Shown: in pieces, positions 22,501 through 36,043 of the stretch | Layout: every line of letters begins with the position of its first letter | Numbering within the stretch: the stretch's first letter is position 1 | DNA from: Aptenodytes patagonicus | Taxonomy: Eukaryota > Chordata > Aves > Sphenisciformes > Spheniscidae | Length of the DNA: 64,000 nucleotides | Reading direction: 5' to 3' | Assembly: GCF_965638725.1 (NCBI RefSeq) | Contig: NC_134951.1 | Coordinates: 23,753,746 to 23,817,745 of the forward strand | The notes under the pieces: generated by a model | Databases searched by the model: none | Told to the model about the DNA's origin: nothing | Seen by the model: the letters and a program-made list of their open reading frames with translations, nothing else | Position numbers and translations under genes: made by a program

Positions 22501-25500
22501 GGTGAAGTATAGTTTAAACCTTCTAGAAATTTCAGTTCCAAATAAAAAGAACATCAGGCCAGTGAAAGGAAATTGGGCAAGATTGCAGCAACAGGACTGA
22601 AAAAAGAAACGCACCTGAAGCAGTTCTGTGTGGGACCCAGCACAGCAAGGTATCTCTTGAACTTGTTGGAAAGATGCAGCTTGCCCCTCATTTCTTGAGG
22701 ACTAGCCCTCTCTCAAAATTTATTTTCCGCAGGAAAGTAAATTTAAGAAGCAGTCTACCACACACAAAAATCAACCAACATCAAACAGTGATGTAGTCTA
22801 TTGGGTTCACCTGCAAACACAAGCTGAGGTGACTCTCCGGGCATCTACTGGGTTTAAGAAGAGCTCCCCCAGAGCTGCCTCCATCTGCTGTGGCAGCAGC
22901 AAGAATAGGTCTCCATTCTTTCTCCCTGTTATAGAAAAGGATTCAATTCCTTGATGTCAATTACTATAAAGAGGCTGAAAATTGTGTAATTTCTGAGAAT
23001 AGGCCTTCAATGTAACCTTCCAAAACAGACTAATAGTCTGGAGGCTCCAATTTTCTTGAATTTTCAGCTATTTAGATCATATAACTTTGCTACCCTACAG
23101 TTGTTGGAAGAAAGACTCATCTCATTCCTCCAGAGCATGAGACATTCATGGATCATCTTATATCGCTCTAAAACCATTGTGGAAACGAAGTGATGGGATG
23201 GTAAGAGGACTCCTTCTCTGCCCGCTGATACAAAGTCTCACCGTGCACTATCCAACAGGATCGTTTTCCTTCCATGGCCACTTTGTCTAAAATCCCCATT
23301 CACAGCTACCTGTGCCTGATCTCAAACTATCACAAATAAATTCTCCTTTTGTTAAAATATTTACAAAATAAATCAGTGTGTTTTGTATTACGTTAGCATC
23401 TTGTCTTACCTGAGGACAGAGTCCAATATTAGCAACAGTCCTCATATGTAAAACATTTGTACAAATGCTGGAGTACATAAAAATCTAACTCTGCTGATTA
23501 ATCCACAGTACATAGGATAATCTGGCAGATTTCTTATGGAAAAAAATAATATGGTGCAATAAAAAATTGTGTTCTGCAAAATTCAAGGAAACAAGGAAAA
23601 AGAATTTGGGGGAATGTTTAATTCCCAAAGTTACATAATTTGATGTATTTTCTGTCTTTCTTTCGTCATGTGCATAACATGTAAATCCCACACTCTGAAT
23701 ACTTACCCATAGATTCAAATAAACCAAACATGAAAAAGGGCTTCCAAAGTTATGAGCTGACTTTCTTCAGAGTACCCTAAGAAATGCATTTACAGCATAT
23801 CTAATGGTTTAGCAGAGCTGGCAAGATCTGGGGAGATTGCAGTAAATTGCAAAAGGGATGATTCCTTTATTATTCCTTATTTATCCAGAATAAAACTCAG
23901 ATTCTGCCTGCAGTTGGGAGGCACAGGAAACTGTTATTTTAATTACAAGTATGGATTTAAATCTATTTATATTACTTTAATTGTAAAATAAAATTTATTA
24001 AAAACGGGTTGCAAACCTCCATGTGCACAATTGTACTTCGGCAATCCTCTCTCTGTTTAGTTCAAGTCAACTTGCCACAGGTTTCAGCTGAACAGAAAGC
24101 CAGCTGAAAAGGTTTGAAACTCTGAAACTTTCATTTAGCTGAGATGTGGCCACGGAATGAGATCCTGCTATCAAATGCGATGGCCTTGCAGTTGAGCTAG
24201 TTACCGTCTGTCAGCTGCAGATCCAGCCCCTGAAGTGTGCCGAAGTGCAAAATGAAACACCTTGGCCACCTCCAGTCCTGCTTTAGTGATTTAGCGCTTC
24301 CCTGGGCATCTTCTCAGGTTATTGTCTGTGTGGCAGGAGGTGATGAAGGAGTGGGGACTGCTGTGAAAGGAGGCCTGCTAGGAAGAGGCGGTGGTTGACC
24401 TAGACTCTAAAACCGCTCATCCTCTCAACAGTAGCTGTATCAGCTTCAAGGCCCGTGTCCACTGCGTAAGTAGAATACATACCAGTAAGTTAAAGGAAGA
24501 GGACAAGGTTTCTTTTCATCTAAATGAATGCTCTGCCATTTCAAACAATCCTGTATTTGTCCTTCTAAACAGATTGCAAATATACATTTCCAGCTTGAGT
24601 CCAGCTTAAAATTATTTAGCTCATTCCTAAATTAAAACAAATGCTGACCAAGGACTCCTGTGCTTGTTCTCTATTGATTTTACTCAACATTCTTCTAGGT
24701 ATATATCTTTTCAAGGTATACCTAGGTATATATCTTATCTAGGTGTATTTATTTTCAAAGAAAACCTTTTCATGGTTCTATAAACAAAGTTATGATCCAG
24801 ATCAAAGACATCCAAACATTTAGGACTGTTCAGATATTGAATCTGGACAAGAAACAGAAGGACACCAGTTTTCCACTTTACCTTTTGCTTCAAGCCTGTT
24901 CTTCATCCAAGTTCACAGTTCAGTGGAGGAGGCAGGAGTGCCGCAAGGAACTTACGGTATGTGGTGTGTCTGGCCACGGGTAAGTGCTGTGTTTTGTGGT
25001 AGGTGTATAGGATGTAGCATGATAAGGTCCTGTGCATAACTGCAAAACATAAACATTGCCTGGTGCAAGTATTCCCATTATTAAGAACCCCATGATGTTC
25101 ATCTCCTGCAGCCTTCACAGCCTTCCCTAGCACTTCTGTTTGTTGTGACTAACCTCAGAGACATAGCTGGAGACAAACTGACGGTGTCTGAACAGTCCGG
25201 ATTACACCTTTGCCACTATGACCAAGGATGAAACATAAAGCAAAGACAACAAATTCCATCAGAGCAGGAAGTAAACACGGGTGGTTCTGAGTGAAATCAA
25301 ATGGGATGGTGCAGTGGAAACACAAAATACTCAAACATAAATGGATGTATTCCATAAGGAGAAGTGTGCTGCATAGAAACAAATCCATCAGAAGTAAGAG
25401 CCAAACCAGTAGCTGAACGAGGAGGTGAAAATGAAATCAGTTCAAGAAAGACTCTCAAAAAATAAAAACCACAAGGAATGAGGTGAACTGGAAAGCTCCC

Positions 25501-28500
25501 GGACTGTGGAAGGAATAAGGTGTAGCTGTGATGATGGGGGTTTTCAACTGTGTGGAGGATGTAAGAAAAATTCATCAGGAATAAAGTGAAAGGTCACATG
25601 GACTATTTGGATTAATTATAAATAGTCAGGATGGCTGATGTGAGAATCATTTTAATGAAGTCATAGGGACTAGATACTGATTTTATACGACATTTTGCTT
25701 TTCAGGCTCAAAGATTCTCAGTGTGCTTAACGAAGTAACTAATTAATTATTGGTAGTACCTGCAGATAGAAAGAGCCACGTGATACTGCAGTTAAGTAGA
25801 GGGGTGCTAAGATATTTGGTAATAGCTTGAGCTATTTGAAATGGTGTAACATTTCAAAAGCACTCACAACCTTTCAGAGTCATAATTCTCCTTATCAGAA
25901 GTATCTCAGAGCCAGTTTTACAAACAGATGCTGGTACTAAGGGTTCAGCCACATGACTCGGCTATGGCAGCTGAACCTGCCAGCACTTGTCCTGCGAGCT
26001 GCCGTGACTGTCCAGGTGCATGCTCCTACCCTGCTCCAAAGGAGAGGTGATGCAGCCTAGTCTGTATGTAGTTTACAGCTAAGGCGTGTTGCTTCATTAT
26101 GAGGGCAGGCTGACACAAACAATGTCCAGCAGCACAATACATCTCACCTAACTTTAACCCCCTAGCAGCTCCCTCTGCAGTCAGTGACTCATCCCGCCTT
26201 TACACAGATTTGGGTATGAGGCATGAATCACTTCTGGAGCTACCTGTATTTCACCGCTGATTACAGAGGGGGACTAGATGACTAGTTTAGGCTAGACTAC
26301 TAACCTTTGGCTGGTTAAACTTAGACAAGAGCAATCCCACCCTCAACTGATGTTTGTAACTTGTAACACTGTGAATGCAGTGTCTGTCTGAAGCCATAAA
26401 GCCTACTGGGATTTTCAGAGAGGGGCTGTCATTTTTTTCAGTCCTTTATTGAGATAAAACATTTCGGTCAGAGTGGCTACTGTTTCTGAAAATCCCCACC
26501 AAGGTGTGGCTGGAAGAAGCTTCAGTTTAGTGAACCCAACATTTGTCGAAACGGAAGTTCCCCAGAAGAAACGCTGCAGAGCCAGCATGCTCATTGGCAG
26601 AAAGTCCCAACGTGTCAAAGGACATCGGGTGCCTCCAGGCTAAGTGGGGCGCGGGAAATGTGGCATCACAGCGGTACCCTAACGTCGAGAGGAAGTGCAA
26701 AATGTGTGCTTACTTCTTTAGGAATAGGCAACTTAGTTAAAGATAAACTTAACATTTGGCATATTAATTAACTTCCATGAGTGCGGCTGTCTAGAACAAG
26801 TTCTGCATTGTCTGCTCCCTTCAGTCTCTTTTCTTGAGGTTATTTTAAACTCTCAATCCGCAGTTTAAAGTGGTGCTAACTGAGCCGTGGTGACATTTGG
26901 TATATCCCTTTGATAGAGCACAACAGAGAAGACAAATCTGAACAATCAAGAGGTGTGCTCCTATCTCAGAAAAGAGCTGGGTCTTAAGCCAAGAAAATGA
27001 AGCAATTGCTAGAAAGGCAAGGAAAAGCAAGGCAAGGATTGATTACAACCACCTTTGTATGTTTTCAGAATGAAAGAGGAAAGAGCAGTTTGTGAAAACA
27101 ATAGCAAAGGTGTTGAAAATCAGTGGGGGAAGGACATATGAGTCATTAGTGTACATAAATCTAGATATCTAAATGATAAGGCTGGTCAAAAAATTTCCAG
27201 CAAAACTATTTCATAATGAAACTTGAGTTTTATTGAGTTCATGTTTTTCACAAAAGTACTGAATAAAATCTGCCCCCCCCAAAAAAAAAAAAAATTTTTT
27301 TTGCTCTCCAACAAAATTACAAATCTGTGAAAATCAACATTTTTTTGCCAGGAAGAACAACTCACAGGTCAAAGCAAAACATTACATACATAGTAGAGGA
27401 AGCGCGTAGTAGAGGAAGCAGTATGCCCAGAGTATCTGGCGCACACAGAAATAGGCTCATTTTCAGGGTGGGGTTTTTTTTGGGAGGTGGGGGGGAATCA
27501 TGGAAAAGTTGAATATAATTAATTATTACTTGTTCTGCTGAACTGTAAGGAGGAAGAAATAGATTGAAAGTGCATCCAATGTGTAACAACTTTTTTTTTT
27601 GTTACCGGTAAGGGCCAGAACTCCTGTGACAAGAGTTTTAGAGAGCTCTCATGAAACCATTAATGCAAAACATTCTGTACTAGCACTACTGACTGTAGGC
27701 ACTGTACCTCCTTAATCTTAAAATTTCAATATATACATATACTTTCTGTAGTCTATTAAAATTAAAGTTTAATATTTGTTAGCATTCCAGTCAGCCAAAT
27801 ATGTTATAGGCCATTAGAGTGCTATATAAAGATTCATTACTTTCTCCAGAAAAATTGTATACACTTATTTCAGTGGTAATGCACTGAAAAGGAAGCTTTC
27901 ATTTGAACTCTAAAATTGGATAATATCTTAATATGTGAATGTACAACTACTGCAGCTGTTAATGTGTAACTAAGTGAAAGATACTTTGGAACAATAGTTT
28001 GAGTCTGTTTGCAGTTTTCACAGTTGTGCTACAGTCAAAAACTTGTGATTTACATGTGCTGTGATAAAACATCTTAAATACAGTTTGCAGCAGAGAAGGA
28101 AGTAAAGGTAATTTCACTTTTAGCTATCTTTTTTTCTAAAAGGTGTAAGTCCCCTCCCTAGCTATCTCTTTATCCCTACTTTTATGAAAGGCAAGTCTGT
28201 CGTGAAACGCTCTTAAATCATCCAGGAACCCTTGTAACATCCTCTCAAATTATTAAGCAATGCTATCTTTATTTCCAAGTAGAAAACTGAAGCAAAAAGA
28301 AATGAAAATTCCATCAAAATGGAGAAATCACATGCTGATGCTAAAGGGAAAATTTTTTATCTCTGAAAGAGAACTATAAAGGAAAAACAGGGAAAAAATA
28401 AAAAAAAAGGAAGGAAGGAATTGCAGGCAACATCAGGCTGAAATAAAAGTGGCTAGGAAATAGAAATCTGTAAAATACCTTAAAGCAAAGCCTCCTATGA

Positions 28501-30620
28501 CCTGTTGGTAGCTCAAGGGTGTCATACACCCAGCTCTCCTCCCTGAGAAATGATACTCCTCTGCTAATATTGCTTAAAGTTTTTCTTACATGATTTTCAT
28601 AAACTGTTTATGAACTCATTATTTTACACTTCACTCCTAAATTTGTCCTTCCCCAGCAGTCTTCCCCCCTCATATCTGACCCTTTGGTTTGTCACTGTGC
28701 TTATTATGAAAATAAGGCTGCTTGCAAGGTTACACAACACTCCCCATGGCATACGCTAGGCGTACCTGAAAGTCATGCACTGTGTTTGCCTGAGGTATTA
28801 GCTGCTCCTCCCATAAAGGGGCAGAGATTGCATCTGTTTGCAGATGAAATCTATATTATTGATTTCTAGCCATCAAGGTTCATGCAGATGCTGTTTGCTG
28901 AAACCCCAAGGCAAAGTATGAATTGCAGCACCAGAGAGACACCAGCCAATTTTTCTTGCTTCTGCCATTTGCTTGCACTAGCACATATATCTTTCATTTT
29001 GACTTTCTGCTTTGGAGACATGTCTGTGCTGTATTTCATATAAATATGTTTTGTATCCTGAGATTTTCCTTGCTCTTCTAAATACACTAGTCCTCCATAC
29101 TCTAGCAGTCTGTCAAAGGTGATCAAAGAAGGACCTGAGAGGAGATAGTTTAAAAGGGAATTGCTGATCAAAGGAATGGAAAAAACATTTTGACCAGAGA
29201 TATGTGATGTTATGTCATGGGAGGATTAGTAGAGAGGGAATAACGGTCTATTTTATTATTAAAATAAAGTCTTGTAATAATAGGTTATTTAAAAAGACTT
29301 TAATATCTCTTATTATTGTCTAATAAAAATTAACCAGTCACTTTCTGATAGTTTTTCAGCTCCTTTCCGCAGCTCTTCAGACCTATGGGCTCTTTTCTCT
29401 TTGGTATACATTTAATTCTTTCTCTGAAGTCTCTTGAACTGGTTACTTTTGAAGATAAGACACTGGACTGAATGGATCAGTGTTTTTATTTTATTGGCTT
29501 TAGAAAATCCACACACGTTCCGAGGAAGAAAAATTGACTAAATGGACAAAGATTAAAAGCTGTGAAGGGCAAAACACGTAACTGGGACAACTTTCAGTAT
29601 TTGTGTGAATCCACCAGGAAGCCGCCTACTTTGCACCAGGCTTTGTGCCGTGGGAAATGCATCCACACAGCTCGGATCCCACCCAAAGCTGTCGGATGGT
29701 GCTCTCTGCACCAGCACAGGAGTGCCTTCAAACGCCGCGTCCGTAAGTGCCCACGCTGCTTGACACGGCACAAACACAAACCAAAAATATATTTGCGGCA
29801 AAAGCAGTTTACATTCTAAGAGATGTAAAGAAATGACAGACAGCTACAGTAAAGACAACAAGCACAAGTTAAAACAAAGCCAACATTTTCAAAATACTGC
29901 TAGATATCTTAATCTATAGTTGGGCAACTTAATTACTCAACCACAGTCCTCATTAAAGGCATTAACGGTTGTGAAAGTTCTCCAATTCAGAAAAAAAAAC
30001 CAAAGGAGAGGTCACTTTTTTTTGCCTGACTACAAGTGTAAGACCGAGCTTTGCAAAAGTAAGCAGGGATTTTTAATAGATATGATTCAGAAAGGCCAAC
30101 TTCAGACATGTCTGACAGTCCAGTTTTGCAGAAATGCCGGCTAGGAACCCACCCCTTCTTGGCAATGTGTCTCCTGTAGTTAGTAATTCAAAATGTTGAG
30201 AATTTTGGTTTAGATTCCTGATTATAAATACCACATTTGAAAATATAGGCTCAACATGCACTCAATATTTAGATTTCACAGTAGGCTTTCACTATTCTTT
30301 CAACGCTTCAATATTAGCAGTGCTGGAGGGAAAGTACATTATATCACCAAATGATCGTATTTGAACCTAGCTTTAAAAAAAATCAATAAGAGCACAGTTC
30401 ACAATGACAAATGTTTCCAGTCCCTTTTTGATAAAGATTCATTCTTCTAAGAGATACAAGCACACAACAGAATTATGAAATACATCAACATTTCTCCTCT
30501 CTTCTTTTATCGCCTTTTATTTTGTTATTTTTGGCAGACCTGTTTGTAAACACACATCCCTCATCCAATTTCTGATCTATCAACCAATAAAAAGTTAATA
30601 AAATCTGAATATACTAGAAA
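13501..30620. other. Long AT-rich intergenic region
   Basis: I find no supported exon, RNA gene or TE copy across this stretch. Open frames are short, overlap on both strands and read as chance. Small-scale structure includes a short GATA run near 17908, a 12-13 base T tract near 22123-22135, a repeated CTAGGTATATATCTT (24695 and 24722, period 27), a C8-A14-T8 tract at 27273-27302, a G-rich run at 27466-27496, and a duplicated TAGTAGAGGAAGC at about 27391 and 27407. A small CpG-rich patch is at 29640-29780. Some ancient, heavily decayed repeats are probably present but not readable by eye. Confidence 0.5.
27273..27302. repeat. C8-A14-T8 homopolymer string
   Basis: Eight C, then fourteen A, then eight T with no interruption. 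The A-T junction is a self-complementary palindrome. It is low-complexity sequence, likely length-variable and a common site of assembly error. Confidence 0.9.
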
Positions 30621-30760
30621 CAACCTGAAACATAAAACAGGGCTACATATGGACTCTTCTCCAGAATTAGAAATACCTGTCACTACCAGCAACCTGAAAC
30701 ATAAAACAGAGCTACATACAGACTCTCTTTCCTTCTCTAGAATTAGAAATGCCTGTCACT
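30621..30760 (+). repeat. Diverged tandem duplication, period 69
   Basis: Copy 1 (30621-30684) and copy 2 (30690-30760) share CAACCTGAAACATAAAACAG, then GCTACATA, then GACTCT, then AGAATTAGAAAT and CCTGTCACT. Copy 2 has a few extra bases in the CT-rich centre and several substitutions. The divergence suggests an older local duplication than the one at 13.4 kb. No known repeat family was recognised. Confidence 0.88.
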
Positions 30761-33147
30761 TTTTGGAGAGCAATATGGAGCCATGAAGTAATAGATGAAT
30801 AGGCAGAAAGAGAGGCAGACACATAAATAATTTTAAAACATGATTAATGTTCTAAATCATTAAATGATGATTTTATCATGACTTTATCATACCTCTTTCC
30901 ATTCAGTTGTATGCTTTGCCCATTAGGAGCAATTTCTCTTCAGAATTCCTCAGTGACTTTCCTAAGAGAGTTTCACCACTGTGAAAGAAGAGCTGACAGA
31001 CCAATTACAATATCATAGATTTCCCCTAATTAACACTGTCTGGTTAGCAATTAAAATGAGTATCACAACACAAACATTTCTGGAGTTTGCAGACAATAAT
31101 GATTTAATAATCATTGTGATATGTATAGCCACTTCCACATGTGTTTACATAACAGAAGCACCAAAACCTGCTGAAGTGGAAGATGATCAAAGTCATGTTC
31201 CTAACTAGGCAATAAGCCAAAGAGAAAGGGCAAATTGATAAGCTCTTCACAGTATTCATATACCCCTTAAATACTAACTAATCATGGGATTACTAAGTAT
31301 TGGTATGGAATACATCACACTGGCAAGACAATCAAAGCTTTTATCTCAAAACTATCAAAAAATGAAATTTTCATCTTAGGAAAAGAAAATTTTTACTATG
31401 GAAATTCAGGCAATCCTGAATATGAATGGGTTTTATTTTAATTTTGTACAAGACCAAAATGCTGGAACCACTGAAACATTTGGTTTCAATGATTTTGAAA
31501 GGTTTAAGCTGACAATTTTGAGAGCTTTCTTCTGAAAAGCAGCAGCACAATCTATGGCCACTGAGGCTTCTAACCTCACTATCACTTCAGTGAAAGGAGA
31601 ATTAGGACTGCAGTTTGATTTTTTCAAGAGAAATAGAAACACATGTAAAACCTGTTCTCTGTAGGGGACAGTGATGACTAGGACTAGATGGCAGAATATT
31701 GGATTTGGCATTGTAGGGATTCCCTCAGTGTCCTATGAATCAAAATGAACTTTACACACTCATCAGTCGAGATGCTGGAAACATAATGTTGAATGCTCTT
31801 CTCTAGAGTCACATAAGCCATAGACCTACCTAATAGTGCTCTTCTGAGGACAACTGGTTTTGCTGCAATTGAGCTACCATGACCCTAAGAACATGCAGCA
31901 ACACAAATGGGTGCTGTCTCAAAAAAAAAAATTTTTCTTTTATAGTTACTAATAAATGTACCTTGTCAGTTTGTCCCTCCATTTGTTCCATGATTCCCAG
32001 TATAAAGAGTTTATCCAATCCTTAGTCTTTGCTTAGGGCAGGAAATGTGAAATGGGAATATGGCCTTTAAACTCCACAGTTACTCAGTTGACAACTTCCC
32101 TGACCCTGCAAGATGTTTTCAAATTCTTTTTTGCTCTTCCAAAGGAATGTAGGATTTGATGTGCCCTTATCACAGTAAAAAATCATCATTTCCATGGCAC
32201 AACAGGAAATGCATCTAAATGTCTTTGAGGAGTTTGGTTTGATTTTCTCTGGGATATTCAAGAATCCCCTCCACAGTATGTCAACATGATGCTTTTAACA
32301 TTCCCTTTACTCATCGGTACTTTGCTTAACCAATTAAAGGCCTCGTATGCATATTCACTGTAAACAAGGAAAACGAGCTGTACAAAACCTAGGTGCAAAG
32401 CCATATAGTGCTTGCTTGCTATGTTAGAAGCAATCTCATTTTCCTTTCTTTTCTAACTAAGAGGTGATTTATCCTGATCTTACTGGAACAGTCACTATTT
32501 TTTGTATCCCTTGGATGCAGAAAATTCTCCTGAAAACCTGAAACATGCTGGCCCTTTATGTTATCAGTGAAAATTTAGACCATCCAGCACCTTCCAGGCC
32601 GGTCTTTCAATGCAGCTGTTCTGCTGGTGCTGCTGCTGCAGGCCAGGGGCTGTTGGGAGCTGCCAGGCATCGCTCATGGCACAGTAGGTTAGCTGCAGCT
32701 GCATGTACCTGGTTTGTAATGCTTGTTGTAAACCCTTTAGTATGAAACAGTTAAGAAAATGTCCATTGGCAGAGGGCAAACACAACTAGCAAATGTTTCC
32801 TTCAGCAAGAAGATGGAGTTCTTGCCCAATCCTCTTAAAATTCAGTGAAGTAACCCTTCAAAGAAGGGATTTTTTTATCCCTTTCCTGTGAGAAACTGCA
32901 AATATACAAGTTCACCACACCCCAAAGCAAATTTAGAGCCTGTGTTATTTGGCTGGAGCCATTTTTAGCTACACAAGAGAAACATGATTTCATAATGCCG
33001 TCATTTATTCACTGTCTCTTAGCAGCCCCAGCTCATGAAGCAATTTAGGTCACCCAGATAACTGCACTCAATCTCTCTACCAGCCAAGCTGGTGTTTAAG
33101 AAGAACTCACCATTAATCATGCTATATAATATTCAGGTATGTGCATG
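30761..33147. other. AT-rich intergenic sequence
   Basis: I see no supported gene, RNA or TE. A12 followed by T5 occurs near 31920-31936. A modestly GC-rich patch with several CTG triplets lies at about 32610-32700, too short and irregular to call a microsatellite. Confidence 0.5.
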
Positions 33148-33695
33148 TGTTGTGGTTTAACCCGGCAGGCAGCTAAACACCACACAGCCATTCGCCCACT
33201 CTTCCCCCGCCCTGTGGGATGGGGGAAAGAATTGGGAAAAAAAAAGTAAAATTTGTGGGTTGAGGTAAAAACAGTTTAATAGGACAGAAAAGGAAAGGAA
33301 AATAATAATAATAATGATGATAAAAGAATAGACAAAATAAGTGATGCACAATGCAATTGCTCACCACCCGCTGACCGATGCCCAGGCAGTTCCCGAGCAG
33401 CGGTCACTGCCCCCCAGCCAACTCCCCCCAGTTTATGTACTGAGCATGACGTCACATGGTATGGAATGTCCCTTTGGCCAGTTTGGGTCAGCTGTCCTGG
33501 CTGTGCCCCCTCCCAGCTTCTCACTGGCAGGGTATGAGGAGCTGAAAAGTCCTTGACTAGTGTAAGCACTACTTAGCAACAACTAAAACATCGGTGCGTT
33601 ATCAACATTGTTCTCACCCTAAATCCAAAACACAGCACTGTGCCAGCTACTAGGAAGAAAATTAACTCTATCCCAGCCGAAACCAGGACAGCATG
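33143..33695. repeat. 5-bp target site duplication flanking the LTR
   Basis: GCATG occurs directly before the LTR (33143-33147) and directly after it (33691-33695). Retroviral integrases duplicate 4-6 bases of target, so this marks a clean insertion with both ends preserved. Five bases is typical of ERVL-type and some other avian retroviruses. Confidence 0.85.
33148..33690 (-). mobile_element. Solo LTR of an avian endogenous retrovirus
   Basis: A 543-bp unit with TG..CA ends (minus strand TGTCCTGGTTTCGGCTGGGA to TTAAACCACAACA) between 5-bp direct repeats. I recognise the sequence as a common avian ERV LTR type; the class (ERVL-like) is inferred from the 5-bp duplication. Read on the minus strand it has, in order, a full CRE TGACGTCA (33447-33454), a TATA-like box ACATAAA (33432-33438, the family usually has TATAAA), an ATT-type microsatellite (33300-33318), and an ATTAAA poly(A) signal (33275-33280). 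That order fits U3-R-U5 and sets the strand. No gag, pol or env sequence adjoins it, so the internal part was lost, most simply by LTR-LTR recombination. Confidence 0.9.
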
Positions 33696-35539
33696 TTACG
33701 GTGCAGTCAGTGCAGTGCACAAACATGTACATACCAGCCATGGCTAATTAATAGGAGGCATGTAAAATAATTAAGCAATAAAATACAAGGCATTCCAAGG
33801 AGATCAGTGATTTTTTGGGAAGTTTTGCAAAGTCTGGGAGCAACAACAGAGAGCCTTGAACAACACATGGAGTGCAAAACTATTCACAAATTGCACTGTT
33901 AATCATCTTTCATATCTTAGATAAAGTTGCATAGATACATGTAAAAATTATTACCATGTTTATACACCTGCACGGATCTCTCAGCTTAGCTCCCATGGAC
34001 ATCACTGGCGTGCCCCACACTGGCACCCCATACTGCCGGGCCACCAGCTTAGGTGCCTGTTGCACTAGGTCCCCATGCAGGAAAACCACACCTGCCCCAG
34101 AGATATCTCTATGAGTCTGCAAGAAGCACATGTCACCCAGCTCAGCAAGAAATAAAAGCTTTTTCTTCCACAGAATTCAAAGCCTGAGGACTGGAAGGAC
34201 CATCTTCCATTACTGCCCCAGTGACACATCAGTCTGCAGAAAGCGTGTCACCTTGTTGCGATGGCACACGGAGTCAAAGGTGATTTCAGCCAGGGCACAG
34301 AGGACATCCCCCAGAGGGTAAGTGATTGAGCAGGGCATGCGGGTCTGTGTCTGAGTGCCTCTGTGAGAAGAGTGAAAAATTAGTGAGAACTAGTGCCCCT
34401 GTGAAGTCCTCATTTCAGCAGGATTGCTTCACCAAGCATTGGGTGCTTAAGTACAGTTCAGGAACCTAGGTTAGGCAAACTGTTTGCAGTCAGAAACTAA
34501 TTTCCACATAGGCAGATGTTTTCAATAAGAAGTAATATTAGGCAAAGACTGAAAAGTATGTCCTCTCTGCTGTGTGCTGTTAGGGCATTAGATGAGGAAA
34601 TCCACTGTCTTCAAATATGAAGAGAGGATAGAAAAGAAGATAACTGTTTTATAGTTGGGAAAAGTGGCTTGGAAGTGGGAAAAGAAAGAAGGAGTGAGTC
34701 TCAAGACCAGGCAGAAGTACTATGTTAACAGGTTTTAGCATGGTATTTTCTACCTTGGAGTATGAGGGAAGTAACTTCTGCGATATATAATCCAGATAGT
34801 GTTGGTCGTAACTTGTAATGGACCATTCAGTGTCCACCTCTTACAGCACTTAGTTTGGAAAGCCTCTCTGGTGTCCTCAGAGAGTTTTTCTCAATTGCAG
34901 AGCATGATGCATATACTCTGGACTGGGCCATGAACCAGATGCAAGTCTGCATCCTCTTCCTCAGCCAATCCCAGCAACCAGCATGACTTTATTTGTGGAA
35001 AGTGGCATTTTGCATCTTATAGTTCAGCAGCCCTCCACTTTTCCTCCAGCAGGTGCTCATCCAGAGCACACACAGATCTACATAAAATGACTGAATTGAT
35101 CTCACAAGTTAAAGCCTCCAGAATTTCAAATGTGCTCTCCGTGTATTAGTATTAGTCCCTGACATAAGCATTGTAAAGCTCCTTGGGATACCGGATTTGT
35201 CTGTTCCCTTACCTAAAGCTCCTGAAGCCATCTGTGTTTTGTCTCACCCTTCCCCAGCCTTGCAAGTTCCTGTTACATAGGACAGTTTGTGAAGCAAGCA
35301 CCTGGGGCACAGGGCCAGCGCCAGAACAGCTTTGCTGCACATGCCTTTTGGGAAAAGGTTTCATGCCACGCATTGGCAGCACAAATTATGCAAGATCACT
35401 TTGCACATCTGTGCTGGATCCTTGAACCAGGAGCCCAGGCAGGGAATAAGGAATGTGGAGGAATTCACCTTGCCTCTGCCATGCCTCCCTGTCTGTGATC
35501 AATGCCTGTAAGGTTTTCCTCATCATCCACTTCTGGGCT
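33691..35539. other. Intergenic sequence between solo LTR and old CR1
   Basis: I cannot assign anything here. A stretch at 33950-34330 is somewhat GC-richer with overlapping frames on both strands that match no family I know. No sign that retroviral internal sequence continues from the LTR. Confidence 0.5.
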
Positions 35540-36043
35540 TTACCAGCAGGATCACAACCCTGCACTTCAGGAGCGCAGACTTTGGCCTGTTCAGAGAGTT
35601 GCTTAGAAGAACTATGTGGGATACAGTCCTGGAGGGAAGAGAGGTCCAGCAGAGCTGTTTATTTTCAAAGATCACCTCCTCTGAGCTCAAGAATGGTCCA
35701 TCCTGATGAGCAGGAAAAAAAGCAAAGGTGGCAGGAGGACTGCCACTCCTCACTAAATCCAAGCATAAAAAGGAAACAAACAGGAGGTGGAAGCAGGGAC
35801 AGGTAACTCAGGAGAAATACAGGGACACTGCCTGAACATGCAGGGATGGGGTTAGGAAAGGCAAAACCCACCTAGAGTTAAATCTGGTGCGGGACACGCA
35901 AGGCAACAAGAAGGTCTTCAACAGGTATATCAGCAGCAAAAGGAAGACTGGAGAGATGTGGGCCTGCTGCTGAATGGGGCAGGGGATCCGGTGACAAAGG
36001 ACAAAGTAGTCAATGGGCTGAGGTACTGAATACCTTCTTCACT

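Noticed and set aside
29562..29819. Basic 85-residue frame, considered as a ribosomal-protein pseudogene
   Set aside because: The Cys and basic residues gave a passing likeness only; no alignment to a ribosomal protein I know could be made.
33910..34330. Overlapping frames on both strands next to the solo LTR, considered as leftover retroviral coding or a host exon
   Set aside because: No retroviral motif is visible, the LTR is flanked by its own target duplication so internal sequence should not lie outside it, and no host family was recognised.
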